From Nocardia beijingensis NBRC 16342 (lineage in GTDB: Bacteria; Actinomycetota; Actinomycetes; Mycobacteriales; Mycobacteriaceae): a stretch of 33,956 bases of DNA. Below are positions 15,196 to 23,184 of this stretch, piece after piece. Every line of letters starts with the position of its first letter. Position 1 is the first letter of the stretch. Under the pieces are notes generated by a model. It was not told where the DNA came from and made no database searches. It saw only the letters and a list, made by a program, of their open reading frames with translations. The stretch is from positions 1 through 33,956 of the forward strand of contig NZ_BDBC01000078.1 of the NCBI RefSeq assembly GCF_001612785.1, read 5' to 3'. The translations under genes were made by a program, and so were the position numbers.

Positions 15196-16005
15196 TCACA
15201 GATCGTGCAACAGCCGTAGCGACTGCGGATGGCCCAGCGCGGCCGCGCGTTCGAGCCACTGCCGCGCCTCCAACTGCGCCGGGGTGCGGCCGGTCGCGAT
15301 GGCGGCGGCGGTCCGCAGAACTTCGGGGTCGGCGAAATCTCCTGCGAGGTAAGGAGTGTTGGCGGCGCGCAGCAACAACGCGAGGTGGAACATCGAGTCC
15401 GGATCGCCCGCTTCGGCGCCCTTGCGCAACCACCGCTCGCCCTCGATCGGTTCGCCGCGGTCCAGATGCAGGGCGCCGAGCACCGCCATCGCATCGGTTC
15501 TTCCCCGTCGCGCGGCCTCGGTGAGCAGGTCTATCGCGCGGTCGAATTCGCCGCGGCGCGCCAGGCGCAGGCCGAGACTGCGCATGGCCGTCGGGTTTCC
15601 GGCGCGAGCGGCTCGCTCGTACCAGTGCTCGGCCTCTTCGTCGTTTCCGCGCCGGTTGGCGATGACGCCCATGTTGCACAGCGCCTCGGGCAAACCGCGC
15701 TCGGCGGCGGGCCGCAGCCAGCGCTCGGCCTCATCGATATTCCCGCGTTCGGTGTGCAGCAGACCCAGCTGCATGCCCGCCGCCTCGTTGCCCCGCGCGG
15801 CGGCGGTTTCCAGCCAGTGGATGCCCTCGCCGATCCGCCCGTCGGCTCCCAGCAGCGCGCCGAGCATGCCCATCGCGGGCGCGCTGCCACCCGCGGCGGC
15901 CCGGCGCAGCCACTGTTCGGCGCCCGCCGCGTCGCCCGCGTCCCACAGCGCTTCGGCGCGCCGTTGCATGGCGAGCAATTCCATCTCGCTCGGCGGCTCC
16001 GTCAT
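15196..16005 (-). CDS. Sel1-like repeat (TPR-type) protein
   Basis: This is a 269-aa protein made almost entirely of Sel1-like helical repeats of about 36 residues, with the pattern A-x-x-W-L-x-x-A-A-x-x-G-x-x-x-A-x-x-x-L-G visible about seven times (for example EQWLRRAAAGGSAPAMGMLG, and HWYERAARAGNPTAMRSLG). Such proteins form superhelical scaffolds for protein-protein contacts. There is no signal peptide, so it is probably cytoplasmic. ATG 16005 starts the recognisable protein; ATG 16038, three bases after the preceding stop, is an alternative that would couple it to the upstream gene. It probably shares a transcript with the YrhB/Imm35-like gene. Confidence 0.88.
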   Translation of the reverse strand: MTEPPSEMELLAMQRRAEALWDAGDAAGAEQWLRRAAAGGSAPAMGMLGALLGADGRIGEGIHWLETAAARGNEAAGMQLGLLHTERGNIDEAERWLRPAAERGLPEALCNMGVIANRRGNDEEAEHWYERAARAGNPTAMRSLGLRLARRGEFDRAIDLLTEAARRGRTDAMAVLGALHLDRGEPIEGERWLRKGAEAGDPDSMFHLALLLRAANTPYLAGDFADPEVLRTAAAIATGRTPAQLEARQWLERAAALGHPQSLRLLHDL

Positions 16006-16041
16006 CTCAGCAGCCCGTCTCGCGGTACCCCACGGCATCCA

Positions 16042-16827
16042 TCATCGCGCTTGTTCCATCGGGACGCGGTACCCGTTGGCGTGCGCGTACGCGGTCAGCT
16101 GCGCGTCGTAGTTGCGGAGGCTGTCCAGCAGCCAGGTGTGCCCGGTGTCCTTGACGACCACGATCGGCCCTCGGCTGCCCGGCGGGAATGTGGGCACGGA
16201 GCCGTCGAGGTACCAGGACGTGGTCGACCACGGGAAGATGAAGGCCCAGCCGATGTCGGCCACCCGCTGCGGCGGGCCGAGCTGTAAGGGATCGGCCGGG
16301 GTGGCATGCCGCGCGCTGTGCTGGGCGAGCAGATGCCGCGCGCTGTTGCGGGCGACGCGCACGTCCAGCGGGCCGGAGGTGGTGTCCGGAAATCGCAGGC
16401 TGGTCTCCGCCCCCGCGCACAGTCGGCGGCCCGCCGCCTCCGTCACCTGGCACGGCCTGCTCTGCAGGCGGAGGAAGACACTGCGGGCGCTGTCGGAGAA
16501 GCGCAATCCGACGGTGGCGTCCTCCGTGCCGCCGACCAGGTGCGTCCCCCGGCTGCGTATCCATTCCGGCTCGTCGGGCCGGATGCCGAGCATCCGGAAG
16601 GCGACGTGCGCGCCCGGCATCACCTCGGGCGGCGCCGACTGCCGCGCGACGAACTCGACGGCGAAGTTCTGTCCGGTGGCGTCGGTGGCGCGCCAGACCC
16701 GCAGCACGGACGCGGGCGCGGGCAGACCGTCGGTCAGCACGGGCCACCAGTCCGCCAGCAACACCGCCACCCACGACTCGAAGTCGGCGGCTCTGGCCAG
16801 CGAGATATCGATGTGCGGATCGGTCAT
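16042..16827 (-). CDS. Hypothetical protein with C-terminal YrhB/Imm35-like domain
   Basis: This is a 261-aa cytoplasmic protein. Residues about 10-160 form an unrecognised alpha/beta domain (ARAADFESWVAVLLADWWPV at the start). Residues about 175-245 resemble the YrhB/Imm35 immunity fold: the segments IGWAFIFPWSTTSWYLDGS and GPIVVVKDTGHTW correspond to its conserved Trp-aromatic strand and the G-P-I-x-V-D-K-x-T-G turn. Proteins with this domain often neutralise polymorphic toxins. No toxin gene is adjacent. ATG 16827 has GGGGGA about five bases upstream. Assignment of the domain is by eye. Confidence 0.7.
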   Translation of the reverse strand: MTDPHIDISLARAADFESWVAVLLADWWPVLTDGLPAPASVLRVWRATDATGQNFAVEFVARQSAPPEVMPGAHVAFRMLGIRPDEPEWIRSRGTHLVGGTEDATVGLRFSDSARSVFLRLQSRPCQVTEAAGRRLCAGAETSLRFPDTTSGPLDVRVARNSARHLLAQHSARHATPADPLQLGPPQRVADIGWAFIFPWSTTSWYLDGSVPTFPPGSRGPIVVVKDTGHTWLLDSLRNYDAQLTAYAHANGYRVPMEQAR

Positions 16828-17020
16828 GCTTGTCCCCCAGGGGGTCTCGCCTAGTCGGAGTATGCGCCTTCGCACCCGGGGTTAAATGTGATTTCGCACA
16901 CTGTTATCACTCGGATGACATGAGTGTTCGCCGGATAACGGGCGGTAGCTGTCCCAGAAGGTCGAAATCAGCGCCGCGGAGCAGGCCACGGGCGCTCGCG
17001 ACAGCGGATCGCACCGGGCG

Positions 17021-17026
17021 TATCGT
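17021..17026 (+). promoter_or_regulatory. Candidate -10 element for leaderless hemB transcript
   Basis: TATCGT fits TANNNT and ends seven bases before ATG 17034. That start codon lacks a Shine-Dalgarno sequence, so a leaderless hemB mRNA is likely. No Rex-type operator is visible nearby. Confidence 0.45.
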
Positions 17027-17033
17027 GCGATTC

Positions 17034-18011
17034 ATGACCGGAATGGACCGCCCACGGCGGTTGCGCCGCACCCCCGCTCTGCGCCGTCTCGTGGCCGAAA
17101 CAACACTGGAACCACGGCAATTGGTCCTGCCGATGTTCGTGGCCGACGGCTTGACGGAACCGCGTCCGATCGGCTCCATGCCCGGCGTGGCGCAGCACTC
17201 GCTCGACTCGCTGCGCAAGGCGGCCGTCGAAGCGGTCACGGCCGGTGTCGGCGGCATCATGCTGTTCGGCGTGCCGCGCCCGGAGGACAAGGACGCGGTC
17301 GGCAGCGCGGCCAGCGACCCGCACGGCATCCTCAACCGCGGCCTGCGCGCCCTCGCCGACGAGGTGGGCGGCTCGACCGTCGTCATGGCCGACACCTGCC
17401 TGGACGAGTTCACCGACCACGGGCACTGCGGTGTGCTCGCGGCCGACGGCGCGGTGGACAACGACGCGACGCTGGACCGCTACGTCGAGATGGCGCTCGC
17501 CCAGGCCGAGGCGGGCGCCGACCTGCTCGGCACCAGCGGCATGATGGACGGCCAGGTCGGCGCGATCCGGCGCGGGCTGGACGCGGCCGGGCGCCTCGAC
17601 ACCGGCATCCTGGCCTACTCCGCCAAGTACGCCTCCGCGTTCTACGGACCGTTCCGAGAGGCCGTCGCCTCCTCGCTGGAAGGCGACCGGCGCACCTACC
17701 AGCAGGACCCGGCCAATCGCCGCGAGGCGATCCGCGAACTGGAGTTGGACCTGGCCGAGGGCGCCGACATCGTCATGGTCAAGCCGGCCATGGCGTATCT
17801 GGACATCCTGCGCGAGGTCGCCGATCACTCGACCGTCCCGGTCGCCGCCTACCAGATCTCCGGCGAGTACGCGATGATCAGCGCCGCCGCCGAACGCGGC
17901 TGGATCGACCGCCGCGGCGCCATCCTCGAATCGCTGCTGAGCATTCGCCGGGCCGGCGCGGACTTCGTGCTCACCTACTGGGCGACCGAGGTCGCGAACT
18001 GGCTGTCGTGA
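17034..18011 (+). CDS. hemB: Delta-aminolevulinic acid dehydratase (porphobilinogen synthase)
   Basis: This enzyme condenses two 5-aminolevulinate molecules to porphobilinogen. The 325-aa protein has the two Schiff-base lysines, Lys198 in AYSAKYASAFYGPF and Lys250 in VMVKPAMAYLD. The metal loop is DTCLDEFTDHGHCG, with Cys122, Asp124 and Cys132: the middle cysteine of the three-cysteine zinc site is replaced by Asp, a mixed ligand set. Unlike in mycobacteria it is not directly after hemD; about 3.9 kb of other DNA intervenes. ATG 17043 is a weaker alternative start. The stop overlaps the next gene by GTGA. Confidence 0.97.
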   Translation: MTGMDRPRRLRRTPALRRLVAETTLEPRQLVLPMFVADGLTEPRPIGSMPGVAQHSLDSLRKAAVEAVTAGVGGIMLFGVPRPEDKDAVGSAASDPHGILNRGLRALADEVGGSTVVMADTCLDEFTDHGHCGVLAADGAVDNDATLDRYVEMALAQAEAGADLLGTSGMMDGQVGAIRRGLDAAGRLDTGILAYSAKYASAFYGPFREAVASSLEGDRRTYQQDPANRREAIRELELDLAEGADIVMVKPAMAYLDILREVADHSTVPVAAYQISGEYAMISAAAERGWIDRRGAILESLLSIRRAGADFVLTYWATEVANWLS

Positions 18012-18532
18012 CGAATATGGCGGCGCCGTTCGCCGCGGGCCCGGCCCGGCCACCGATGCCGGAGGACGTGGGCACCGCGCGGCAGCTGTGGTGGGGTGTC
18101 GTCGGGTTCGGCGTGGTGCAGTTGATCGCCTCGATCGTCGCCGCGCTGGATCAGCGGCGCTCGTTCGCCGAAGAGGTCTTCGAGCAGGCCAGGACGCAGG
18201 ATCCGCAGGTCACGATGGCCAGCGCCGAACTGATGGTGTCGCTGGTCTACGTGGTCGTCGTGCTGATCGGGCTCGGTCTGTCCGCGCTCGCCCTGGTGAT
18301 CGTGCACCAGTTCGGGCGCGGCAAACCGTGGGCGCGCACCGTGCTGACGGTGCTGGGCGCCTGGTCCGTGGTGATCGGCGTCGGCGCCCTGCTGGCCATC
18401 GACGCGGTGACCGGGACGGCCTCGCTGGTCGCGGGTGGCGCTTCCATCGTGCAGGCCGTGCTCGCGGCGGGCGCCATCTATCTGTCCCACCGGCCCGACG
18501 CCACCGCCTACTTCCAGCCGGGCAGGCGTTGA
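18008..18532 (+). CDS. Four-span membrane protein (Rv0513-like position)
   Basis: This is a 174-aa protein with hydrophobic segments at residues about 28-47, 75-99, 111-131 and 138-159, and no catalytic motif. The loop between spans 1 and 2 is acidic and the C-terminus short and polar. GTG 18008 overlaps the hemB stop by four bases, so the two are cotranslated. The same place after hemB is held by a membrane protein in M. tuberculosis. The function is unknown; a link to tetrapyrrole export or membrane steps is only a guess from position. Confidence 0.85.
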   Translation: MTNMAAPFAAGPARPPMPEDVGTARQLWWGVVGFGVVQLIASIVAALDQRRSFAEEVFEQARTQDPQVTMASAELMVSLVYVVVVLIGLGLSALALVIVHQFGRGKPWARTVLTVLGAWSVVIGVGALLAIDAVTGTASLVAGGASIVQAVLAAGAIYLSHRPDATAYFQPGRR

Positions 18533-18557
18533 GGCTCCGATGCAACACGTTCCCAAT

Positions 18558-18585
18558 TTGTCCGAGACAGTCGGGCATGTATGGT
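18558..18585 (+). promoter_or_regulatory. Candidate promoter for small membrane protein genes
   Basis: TTGTCC (18558-18563) and TATGGT (18580-18585) are separated by 16 bases, a good SigA-like pair. Initiation near 18592 would leave a leader of about 100 bases before ATG 18690. Nothing else is recognised in 18533-18689. Confidence 0.45.
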
Positions 18586-18689
18586 GAGGGTTGTCACAGT
18601 GGACGTGGGAACCGGTGGTCGTTTGTCATGCGTTGTCGTTCATTACGCGCGCGAACTCGGCAAATGGCTCCGGAGGATCGGAGGCATCG

Positions 18690-18809
18690 ATGCGAGTGGT
18701 GATCCAGCAGCCGCACAGCATTCGTCGGGATCTGGCCGTCTTGAGCCTGCTGATTCTGTTCGCCGTGCTGACCGTCGCCGTGCTGTTGCTGCCCGGCCTG
18801 AGTCGCTGA
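18690..18809 (+). CDS. Single-span membrane micropeptide
   Basis: This is a 39-aa protein, MRVVIQQPHSIRRDLAVLSL followed by a hydrophobic span ending LLLPGLSR. One transmembrane helix of about 22 residues has a positively charged N-terminal side, which predicts an N-in orientation. ATG 18690 has GGAGG (18680-18684) five bases upstream, with a second GGAGG nearby, so initiation should be strong. The family is not recognised. It precedes two further membrane protein genes on the same strand and may share their transcript. Confidence 0.7.
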   Translation: MRVVIQQPHSIRRDLAVLSLLILFAVLTVAVLLLPGLSR

Positions 18810-18855
18810 TTCCGCTCTTCGCCGTGCCGGCGCGCGCTGCCGTGGGGGGCCGAGC

Positions 18856-19338
18856 GTGAGCGCCGAGGCCGTCTTGTTCACCGAGCCGGGCGCCCGCTGG
18901 CGCGCTGTCGCCTACGGGCCGATCCTGTGCCTGGCCATTCTCGCCCTCGAACTCGTCACCGGTGGCGCCGTGCACTGGTTCGCCCTGCTGTTCTGCGCCG
19001 CGCTGATCGCCGGTTTCGTCGCGCTCCAAGTGGTCGCGGGCAAACGGCACGTCAGCGTCGAACTCACTACGGAGACGCTGCGCTCCGGCACCGAGTCGCT
19101 GCCGCTGAGCTCGATCGCGGAGGTCCTCCCGGAACGGGACGAGGACTCCTGGGACGACGAGGAGTGGGAGTCGGCCAGGGCCCTCGGTGAGCTGACCGGC
19201 GTGCCGCGCCGCCGCACCGGCATCGGGCTGCGGCTGGCCGACGGCAGCCTGGTGCAGGCATGGGCCCGTGACCACAAAGGGCTGCGCGGCGCGCTGACCG
19301 AGGTCGTCCAGCGTGATCCGAACGGAGCGGACCGATGA
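18856..19338 (+). CDS. Two-span membrane protein with cytoplasmic tail
   Basis: This is a 160-aa protein with two hydrophobic helices at residues about 18-35 and 40-60. A soluble C-terminal part contains an acidic insert (residues about 92-105, Asp/Glu/Trp-rich) and a strand-rich tail (GIGLRLADGSLVQAWARD). Two N-terminal helices plus a PH-like beta region recall DUF3093-type proteins, but that is only a topological resemblance. GTG 18856 is used; the stop overlaps the next start (ATGA at 19335-19338), which indicates coupled translation. Function unknown. Confidence 0.8.
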   Translation: MSAEAVLFTEPGARWRAVAYGPILCLAILALELVTGGAVHWFALLFCAALIAGFVALQVVAGKRHVSVELTTETLRSGTESLPLSSIAEVLPERDEDSWDDEEWESARALGELTGVPRRRTGIGLRLADGSLVQAWARDHKGLRGALTEVVQRDPNGADR

Positions 19339-19595
19339 GGCGCAGGCTGGTCGCGGTGCTCGTGGAAGTGGATCTGTTCGTGCTCGCGCTGATCGGGGCG
19401 GTGTTCAGCGCGCGTGCGGGCGTGCGCACCACCGACTTCCCGCCGTCCGGCGACGCCCCCGGCTTCACCGCGGTCCGCTACGCCGGGCCGTGGTGGCTGC
19501 TGGCCACGCTGCTCGTCGCGGTGGCCGGTGTGCTCGCCATCGACGCCGTCGCCCGGCTCGCGGGCCGACCGCGTGGCGCGGGAACCCTGCGCTGA
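19335..19595 (+). CDS. Two-span small membrane protein (Rv0514-like position)
   Basis: This is an 86-aa protein with hydrophobic helices at residues about 5-25 and 52-74, joined by a polar extracytoplasmic loop that includes TTDFPPSGDAPGF. The C-terminal tail is basic. It overlaps the preceding gene by four bases, and the two products may form one membrane complex. No functional motif is visible. Confidence 0.78.
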   Translation: MRRRLVAVLVEVDLFVLALIGAVFSARAGVRTTDFPPSGDAPGFTAVRYAGPWWLLATLLVAVAGVLAIDAVARLAGRPRGAGTLR

Positions 19596-19652
19596 ACAGC
19601 GCGAACCCGCCTGCGGCCGTTTGATGCCGCGCGGGCGGGGAACGCTGATCAC

Positions 19653-19883
19653 ATGAAACCAACTGTCCAGCGAACACTTTTCGGTGCGGTGGCGGCCGGT
19701 GTGATCGGCGCGGCCGCGGCCGTACCAGCCACCGCGTCCGCCGAAACCGTTCCGGAAGCGCCTGTTCCGGTGACACCGGTTTTCCTGGCCACCCCACCGG
19801 CGCCGCTGCTGCACGCCCTGCCGACGCCCTTGGCGTGCCTGGTGACGACCGGCTTCGCCGCGTTCTGCCTCGGTATCACGTAG
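19653..19883 (+). CDS. Small secreted protein with C-terminal cysteine pair
   Basis: This is a 76-aa protein with a typical Sec signal peptide: basic MKPTVQR, a hydrophobic Ala/Val/Gly core, and a predicted cut after ATASA near residue 30. The mature part is about 46 residues, Pro/Val-rich at first, then ends with LACLVTTGFAAFCLGIT. Its two cysteines, nine residues apart, could form a disulfide. It is not a lipoprotein because no lipobox cysteine follows the signal. Function unknown; it shares this design with the next gene. Confidence 0.75.
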   Translation: MKPTVQRTLFGAVAAGVIGAAAAVPATASAETVPEAPVPVTPVFLATPPAPLLHALPTPLACLVTTGFAAFCLGIT

Positions 19884-19978
19884 CCACGCATTGCCTGCGA
19901 ATCCTCGCGGACGGCGCGCCGACGGGTTACCGTGCTACCGCGCCCGGTTCGGCGCCCGACGCGGGCCGACCGTGCGCT

Positions 19979-20009
19979 TTGGTCGGAATGGCCCTGTGGC
20001 CGTTAGTAT
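19979..20009 (+). promoter_or_regulatory. Candidate promoter of the second small secreted protein
   Basis: TTGGTC (19979-19984) and TAGTAT (20004-20009) are 19 bases apart, slightly long but plausible. Initiation near 20016 would give a leader of about 37 bases with AAGGAAA before ATG 20053. Confidence 0.4.
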
Positions 20010-20052
20010 TTCGGCCGTAGTTGGAATGCGCGTCGATGAAGGAAAGTGTTTG

Positions 20053-20274
20053 ATGAACCGGTTCGCCGTGAAGATCTGTGCCGCGTTTGCCGTGGCCGCC
20101 GCCCTCGGTTTCGCAGCCGCGCCCGCCGGCGCGAGCCCGGGACTGCCACTGGAGGACGCGAACCCGGTCGACGCGCCGATCTTCGTGCCGGATTCCGGTT
20201 CCGCGGGGCCCTACAACGGGTTCATGTGCATGCTGCACACCATGTCGGCGCAGGTGCCCTGCATGTACGCCTGA
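20053..20274 (+). CDS. Small secreted protein with C-terminal cysteine pair
   Basis: This is a 73-aa protein with a Sec signal peptide (MNRFAVK, an Ala-rich core, cut expected after PAGA-S near residue 28). The mature region is acidic and Pro-rich (LPLEDANPVDAPIFVPD), then ends FMCMLHTMSAQVPCMYA with two cysteines ten residues apart. AAGGAAA lies about seven bases before the ATG. It converges on a minus-strand gene with only ten bases between stops. Function unknown. Confidence 0.75.
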   Translation: MNRFAVKICAAFAVAAALGFAAAPAGASPGLPLEDANPVDAPIFVPDSGSAGPYNGFMCMLHTMSAQVPCMYA

Positions 20275-20284
20275 TCGCGCGCGG

Positions 20285-20671
20285 TCAGTTCCAGTGCTGG
20301 TAGATGTCCAGCACACGGCCGCCGCGGGTGCCGGGGGCGTTCAGATAGACGGTGACCGTCCCGTCCGGATGGCCCGCCGCCTCCAGCACCACCTGGCGCA
20401 GCGTGGCGTGCACCGCGCCGTGATCGTCGCGGTAGATCGCGGAATCGTTCTTCAGCCCCGCGCCGATCCGGTTGGCCGGGACGAACATGGTGACCACAGC
20501 GGGAATCGGTCCGCCGGCCAGCGCTGTGGTCGCCGTGTGGTCCAGCGGGATGGCCAGCCGCACCTCGTCGAGTTGATCGAGCGGCTGCGCGGCTGCCGAC
20601 CCGGCGCCGAGTGCCATCGCGGCCCCGGTGACGACGGTGAGCACACCCACGCTGACGATGGCAATCCGCAT
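20285..20671 (-). CDS. Secreted hypothetical protein
   Basis: This is a 128-aa protein with a signal peptide (MRIAIVSVGVLTVVTGAAMAL, cut expected after GSAAA near residue 28). The mature domain of about 100 residues looks beta-rich and lacks cysteines; recognisable segments are VVTMFVPANRIGAGLKNDSA and GTVTVYLNAPG. No family is recognised. GGGAGGG about six bases before the ATG supports the start at 20671. The 174 bases to hemL form a divergent promoter region in which I cannot assign boxes. Confidence 0.78.
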   Translation of the reverse strand: MRIAIVSVGVLTVVTGAAMALGAGSAAAQPLDQLDEVRLAIPLDHTATTALAGGPIPAVVTMFVPANRIGAGLKNDSAIYRDDHGAVHATLRQVVLEAAGHPDGTVTVYLNAPGTRGGRVLDIYQHWN

Positions 20672-20845
20672 GCAGACCCTCCCGAACGATGGACGAATGT
20701 GAGCTGAGACTACGCACCGGCAACCTCTCAGCGATCGAATTACGCGCGAACCCCACCTCGGCGTGTTGCCGGGCGGCTGCGGCCTGCATCACTGCACTAC
20801 ACCCTGTCGTCAAGCCGATTTTCCGGTGCTGAGAGACTGGAACTC

Positions 20846-22183
20846 GTGAGTTCTTCTCCGCGCGTGACCAGTGCAGCTGTGCCGGTTTCCGCACAGCTCT
20901 TCGACCGGGCGAGTTCGGTGATTCCGGGTGGCGTCAACTCCCCGGTGCGGGCGTTCCGATCCGTCGGCGGCACACCGCGATTCATCGCATCGGCCGACGG
21001 CTGCACGCTCGTCGACGCCGACGGCAACGAGTACGTCGACCTGGTCTGCTCCTGGGGGCCGATGATCCTCGGCCACGCGCACCCCGCGGTCGTCGACGCG
21101 GTGCGCGCCGCGGCAGGCGGCGGCCTGTCCTTCGGCGCGCCGACCGAGGCCGAGATCGAGCTCGCGGAGGAGATCGTGCGGCGGGTCGCGCCGGTGGAGC
21201 GCGTACGGCTGGTGAACTCCGGCACCGAGGCCACGATGAGCGCGGTCCGGCTGGCCCGCGGCTACACCGGGCGCACCAAGATCATCAAGTTCGCCGGTTG
21301 TTATCACGGTCACGTCGACGCGCTGCTCGCCGACGCGGGCTCCGGCGTCGCCACGCTCGGGCTGCCCACCTCGCCTGGCGTGACGGGCGCGCAGGCCGCC
21401 GACACCATCGTGCTGCCCTACAACGACCTCGACGCCGTCGCGGCCGCGTTCGCCGCGAATCCCGGCCAGATCGCCTGCGTGATCACCGAGGCGGCGGCGG
21501 GCAACATGGGCGCGGTCGCGCCGCTGCCCGGCTTCAACGCGGGCCTGCGAGCGCTCACCGCCGAGCACGGGGCACTGCTCGTCATGGACGAGGTGATGAC
21601 CGGATTCCGGGTCAGCGCCGCCGGATGGTTCGGCCGGGAAGGCGTCGCGGGCGACCTCTACACCTTCGGCAAGGTGATGAGCGGCGGCCTGCCCGCGGCC
21701 GCGTTCGGGGGTCGCGCGGACATCATGAACCACCTCGCTCCGCTCGGGCCGGTCTACCAGGCGGGAACGCTGTCCGGTAACCCGGTCGCGGTGGCCGCGG
21801 GTCTCGCCACGCTCCGCGCCGCCGACGACGCGGTGTATGCCGCGCTCGACCGCAACGCGCAGCGGCTCGGCGAGCTGTTCACCTCGGCGCTCACCGACGC
21901 GGGGGTCGGGCACCAGGTCCAGTTCGCGGGCAATATGGTGAGCGTGTTCTTCGCCGAACGCCCGGTCACCGACTACGCCGCCGCCAAGGCGAGCGAGACC
22001 TGGCGCTACCCAGCGTTCTTCCACGCCTTGCTCGACGGTGGCGTGTACGCGCCGCCGAGCGCGTTCGAAGCGTGGTTCGTCTCCGCGGCGCTCGACGAGG
22101 ACGCGTTCGACCGTATCGCTGCCGCCCTGCCCGCCGCCGCGCACGCGGCGGCGGCCGCCACCCCCGAAGGATCCCGCGCGTGA
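20846..22183 (+). CDS. hemL: Glutamate-1-semialdehyde 2,1-aminomutase
   Basis: This PLP enzyme converts glutamate-1-semialdehyde, the HemA product, to 5-aminolevulinate used by HemB. The 445-aa class III aminotransferase has VNSGTEATMSAVRLAR (cofactor phosphate site), the Asp-Glu-Val motif at 248-250 and the Schiff-base lysine Lys276 in YTFGKVMSGGLPAAAFGG. GTG 20846 has only a weak GGA upstream. The stop overlaps the next gene by GTGA, linking tetrapyrrole synthesis to the cytochrome c maturation genes that follow, as in mycobacteria. Confidence 0.97.
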   Translation: MSSSPRVTSAAVPVSAQLFDRASSVIPGGVNSPVRAFRSVGGTPRFIASADGCTLVDADGNEYVDLVCSWGPMILGHAHPAVVDAVRAAAGGGLSFGAPTEAEIELAEEIVRRVAPVERVRLVNSGTEATMSAVRLARGYTGRTKIIKFAGCYHGHVDALLADAGSGVATLGLPTSPGVTGAQAADTIVLPYNDLDAVAAAFAANPGQIACVITEAAAGNMGAVAPLPGFNAGLRALTAEHGALLVMDEVMTGFRVSAAGWFGREGVAGDLYTFGKVMSGGLPAAAFGGRADIMNHLAPLGPVYQAGTLSGNPVAVAAGLATLRAADDAVYAALDRNAQRLGELFTSALTDAGVGHQVQFAGNMVSVFFAERPVTDYAAAKASETWRYPAFFHALLDGGVYAPPSAFEAWFVSAALDEDAFDRIAAALPAAAHAAAAATPEGSRA

Positions 22184-23184
22184 CCTCCGACCTCGACCAG
22201 CCCGATGCCGACCGGCGGGAGCCGGCCAAGCCGTCCGCCGAGCCGCAGGTGACGGCGACGCACGGCGCGACCGCCGTCGCCCTCGATCCGATCGCCGAAG
22301 CGACCGTGATCGACGCGGGTGAGCAGTTCGCCGCCGCGAGCGCCGGGGCGCAGGCCGCCGACCTCGCTGCCGAGGGATCGAGCCTGGTCGACGCGGGCGC
22401 TCATTTCGCCGCGGCCGCCGCGTCGTCGGACGCGCAGGTCAGCGCGGCGCGCAAAGGGGAGACCCAGGCTTCGGCCGAGACCGCGAGCGCAGGAACCGAG
22501 GCGGAGTCCACCGACGCGCGAACCCGCGCCGATCGGGTGCACGACGGCGGCGCCGCGATCGAGACGATCGTGCACGTGCTGCGGCACGGTGAGGTGCACA
22601 ACCCGAACGGCATCCTCTACGGCCGCCTGCCCGGCTTCAGCCTCTCGGTGACCGGGCGCGCGCAGGCCGCCGCGGTCGCGCGTACCCTCGCCGATCACGA
22701 CATCGCCCTGGTCATCGCCTCGCCGCTGCAGCGAGCACAGGAGACCGCCGAGCCGATCGCCGCGCAGCACGACGTCATCGTGCGCACCGACGAGAACCTC
22801 ATCGAGGCGGGCAACACCTTCGAGGGCCTGCGCGTCTCGGTCGGCGACGGCGCGCTGCGCAAGCCGCGGCACTGGTGGAAGCTGCGCGACCCGTTCACCC
22901 CGTCCTGGGGCGAGCCGTATCTGCAGATCGCGCACCGCATGCTCGCGGCCGTGAACAAGGCAAGGGTCGAAGCGGCCGGGCGGGAAGCGGTGCTGGTCTC
23001 CCACCAGCTACCGGTGTGGACGCTGCGGCGGTTCCTCCAGGGGCAGCGCCTCTGGCACGATCCACGCCAGCGGCAGTGCTCGCTCGCGTCGCTGACCTCG
23101 CTGGTCTACCACGGCGACACCCTGGTCGACATCGTCTACTCCGAGCCCGCAGGCGGCTCCGACCCCTCGGTACACGGCGCATGA
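22180..23184 (+). CDS. Histidine phosphatase (phosphoglycerate mutase-like) with long N-terminal extension
   Basis: This is a 334-aa protein. From about residue 128 onward it is a histidine-phosphatase domain: VHVLRHGEVHNP (catalytic LRHGE), the second-Arg region ASPLQRAQETAEP, and the late His in VLVSHQLPVWTL. Residues 1-125 are a low-complexity Ala/Glu/Asp/Ser extension with two similar EQFAAASAGAQAAD / AHFAAAAASSDAQ-type segments. The M. tuberculosis counterpart, Rv0525, is about 200 residues as I recall, so the extension is unusual. GTG 22180 overlaps the hemL stop; third positions in the extension are GC-rich, which suggests it is translated. The substrate is unknown. Confidence 0.87.
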   Translation: MTSDLDQPDADRREPAKPSAEPQVTATHGATAVALDPIAEATVIDAGEQFAAASAGAQAADLAAEGSSLVDAGAHFAAAAASSDAQVSAARKGETQASAETASAGTEAESTDARTRADRVHDGGAAIETIVHVLRHGEVHNPNGILYGRLPGFSLSVTGRAQAAAVARTLADHDIALVIASPLQRAQETAEPIAAQHDVIVRTDENLIEAGNTFEGLRVSVGDGALRKPRHWWKLRDPFTPSWGEPYLQIAHRMLAAVNKARVEAAGREAVLVSHQLPVWTLRRFLQGQRLWHDPRQRQCSLASLTSLVYHGDTLVDIVYSEPAGGSDPSVHGA

